From the NCBI RefSeq assembly GCF_008831285.2, contig NC_045139.1, positions 6,790,204 through 6,854,203 of the forward strand: a stretch of DNA of 64,000 nucleotides, written 5' to 3'. Below the pieces are notes generated by a model, which saw nothing but the letters and a program-made list of their open reading frames with translations, had not been told where the DNA came from and did no database searches. The position numbers and the translations under genes are program-made. Positions within the stretch are counted from its first letter, which is position 1; every line of letters starts with the position of its first letter. This document shows, one piece after another, positions 62,074 to 64,000 of this stretch. The DNA comes from Nymphaea colorata. Its lineage: Eukaryota; Streptophyta; Magnoliopsida; Nymphaeales; Nymphaeaceae.

Positions 62074-63029
62074 TTCCTGAATCTACCAATGACTTCAAGA
62101 TGGATAGCCTATTAAGGGTCGTATTTATTATTGTCAGATGTTTGTGATATAATATTCATACTTGGAAGCTTTATCTATAGGCAAAAACTGAACCTATTAT
62201 GGTGATTTTAAAGTGATTGAAGCTACTTTTCATGTACAAAATATGCTTTCGGGGTCAAGCCTGCAACCCTTTCCCTACATTCAAAGCCTAGCCGTTCCGT
62301 GGCAGGTGCCTTGTGAGTATATTCAGAACGATAGTGTGATAAAAAATAATGTTTTATATCATATTGGTTTGACATAAGATCATATACTTTTACATCTTAA
62401 AAATTGAGGGGAATTTGGTTTTGACGATGTTAGAGTACTCATCATGATCTTTTTTTTTTTAATCAAACCAAAGATTTTGTGTAGATCATACCTATATAAG
62501 GTAAGGTGGATATCATTTATGAGAAAACAAATTTTGTGAATGTCGGTGTACGTTTAGTGCAAAACAAGTTTTAGCTCATGTAATTCTAACTTAAATATGA
62601 ACCTTGAAAAATGAATTGGTTGCTATGGTTGAGCAATCCGATCACGAAAGATTGGACGATTATCTCACTCTCTTTTATTTTGAAGTCCTTCTGCCCAATG
62701 CTTTCCTTCTTAGGGGACTAAAAATCTCTAGGCAACGTTCTGACTACTACATAGTTCGCCAAGGTGAGACCGAATATATTTAAGCTGAACAATTGGAAAG
62801 AGGGAAGAAAAAGTCATCTGGCAGCATGTGGTTTGTTGATGATGAATCTACAGAAGGATATGAGCCCAATTTAGGTCTTCTAGACAAGATCCTTTTCTTT
62901 GCGAATCCGAAAGTTGCATTATGCAACTCAAAGAAAAGTAGATTATTGTAGAGGAACAGAAAGGATGTGTCTTTCACATAAATTAGCAAGTCCTTTTATT
63001 TGTCTCTGCATCATAATGGTAACCATCAT

Positions 63030-63031
<2 letters not shown>
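62074..63031. other. Gene-free stretch
   Basis: The stretch is AT-rich with no recognised gene, RNA or element. Confidence 0.4.
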
Positions 63032-63105
<74 letters not shown>

Positions 63106-63134
63106 CGAGAGAAAGAGAGAGAAAGAGAGAGAGA
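63032..63134. repeat. Compound (TA)n-(GA)n microsatellite
   Basis: About 36 TA units are followed by interrupted GA units. It has the same architecture as 3219-3332. Confidence 0.96.
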
Positions 63135-63664
63135 CACCAAGATGCCTAACCGTGATAAATTTCAATTTGAACAAAATTTCCCTCATCAGACCATTGGAAA
63201 TGGTGAGGCAACTACAAGCAAGTGCAGGTTATGAGATGGAAATATCTAAGATGAGTTCGGCAAATTATAAACATTCTAAAGCATCTTTCCGACAAATATT
63301 GAAAAGCATTTTCTTTGTACTGGTTTGTGTGAGTTCATCCTACAAAAAGGAATTTATCCAAGACAAAAACATCTCAACAGTTTGAGACAACTAATCTCGC
63401 AAAATTTTGTGAATGAATGTAAGACTCCCTATGCACGTGAAACCTCAAAAGTTCGCTCAGAATGTGGTGTCAAGCGGCGCGCACATAGCATCTAATTATC
63501 ACATGCACTGAATTATGAATCAGCCAATAAGAATAAAGATGATGATGGACTTGATTTTTAATAAAATGCAACTATGTCAAAAATTATCATCAGCCTCGGG
63601 TGTACAAATGAGGTTTGGTGTTTATGTTACGAGCTTGCTTCTTTCTTGTGATTGGGCATATGTG
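63135..63664. other. Gene-free stretch
   Basis: No gene was recognised. Confidence 0.4.
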
Positions 63665-63850
63665 AGCAGAAGCGGACCCAAGGTAGGGTCTGCATGGGCC
63701 TTGGCGCCACTTCAATTTTTTTTTTAATTTTATATGTAAATTTTTAAAAATTTCACTTGTTTTGTATAAAAATTTTGAAAATTGATATTTCAGCCTTAAT
63801 CAAAATTTAAAAACTTTAATTCGGCCCTCCTCATGAAAAAATTATCTGGT
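63665..63850 (-). repeat. Inverted copy of the repeat at 4346-4495
   Basis: The minus strand shares AATTAAAGTTTTTAAATTTT, GGCTGAAATATCA and TTTCAAAATTTTTATA words in the same order as 4346-4495. The outer right end, on the plus strand, reads AGAAGCGGACCCAAGG. Confidence 0.6.
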
Positions 63851-64000
63851 TCTCATGGTTAGGTACTTGAATTTTTCTTTCTATTTATAGAGGTTACTAA
63901 ACCTTAAATGAATTGTACCTTAATGAAGCATATGAAAAGCTTATTATGGGCAGAACCTGAGGCTTCCACCCAACACCTCATCCTTTTATGATAGCCTTCT

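Overview
This is a nuclear genome window from a flowering plant. The evidence is GT-AG introns, three 2S albumin seed-storage genes, a plant-type JINGUBANG-like WD40 gene, an ATG16 gene, an ABHD17-type alpha/beta hydrolase and a BED/DUF659 hAT-derived gene, all in AT-rich DNA full of (TA)n/(GA)n microsatellites and small foldback elements. I cannot fix the species. All calls come from reading the sequence; no search was run.

Layout: 1-9081 is repeat-rich and holds no gene I recognise. 9082-10350 (-) is an intronless, GC-rich JINGUBANG-like WD40 gene with a TATA box. 10460-24066 is intergenic and repeat-rich: several TIR or foldback elements and a decayed LINE 3' end near 22.0-23.3 kb. 24067-30117 (-) is a five-exon ABHD17-like serine hydrolase (368 aa). 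30118-37905 is intergenic, with a strong 31-bp hairpin, a tRNA-like foldback and tandem duplications. 37927-42035 (+) is a four-exon ATG16 (507 aa). 43.6-51.0 kb (-) is a tandem cluster of three 2S albumins: one decayed copy, then two intact ones with seed-type promoter motifs. 51.1-54.1 kb holds small elements and a fragment of a membrane-protein gene. 54132-59511 (+) is a five-exon BED zinc-finger/DUF659/hAT-dimerisation protein (824 aa). The rest is intergenic, with a 126-bp tandem duplication and a possible orphan exon at 61904-62073.

The genes do not form one pathway. The only functional cluster is the 2S albumin array. ATG16 (autophagy conjugation), the ABHD17-like hydrolase (probable protein depalmitoylation) and the JINGUBANG-like protein are dispersed housekeeping or regulatory genes. 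I saw no clearly new multi-gene system. The most informative points are the stepwise decay of one albumin copy, a conserved near-3' splice donor in the two intact copies that is GC in the decayed one, the hairpin at 35.6 kb, and the possible alternative 3' exon downstream of the hAT-derived gene.
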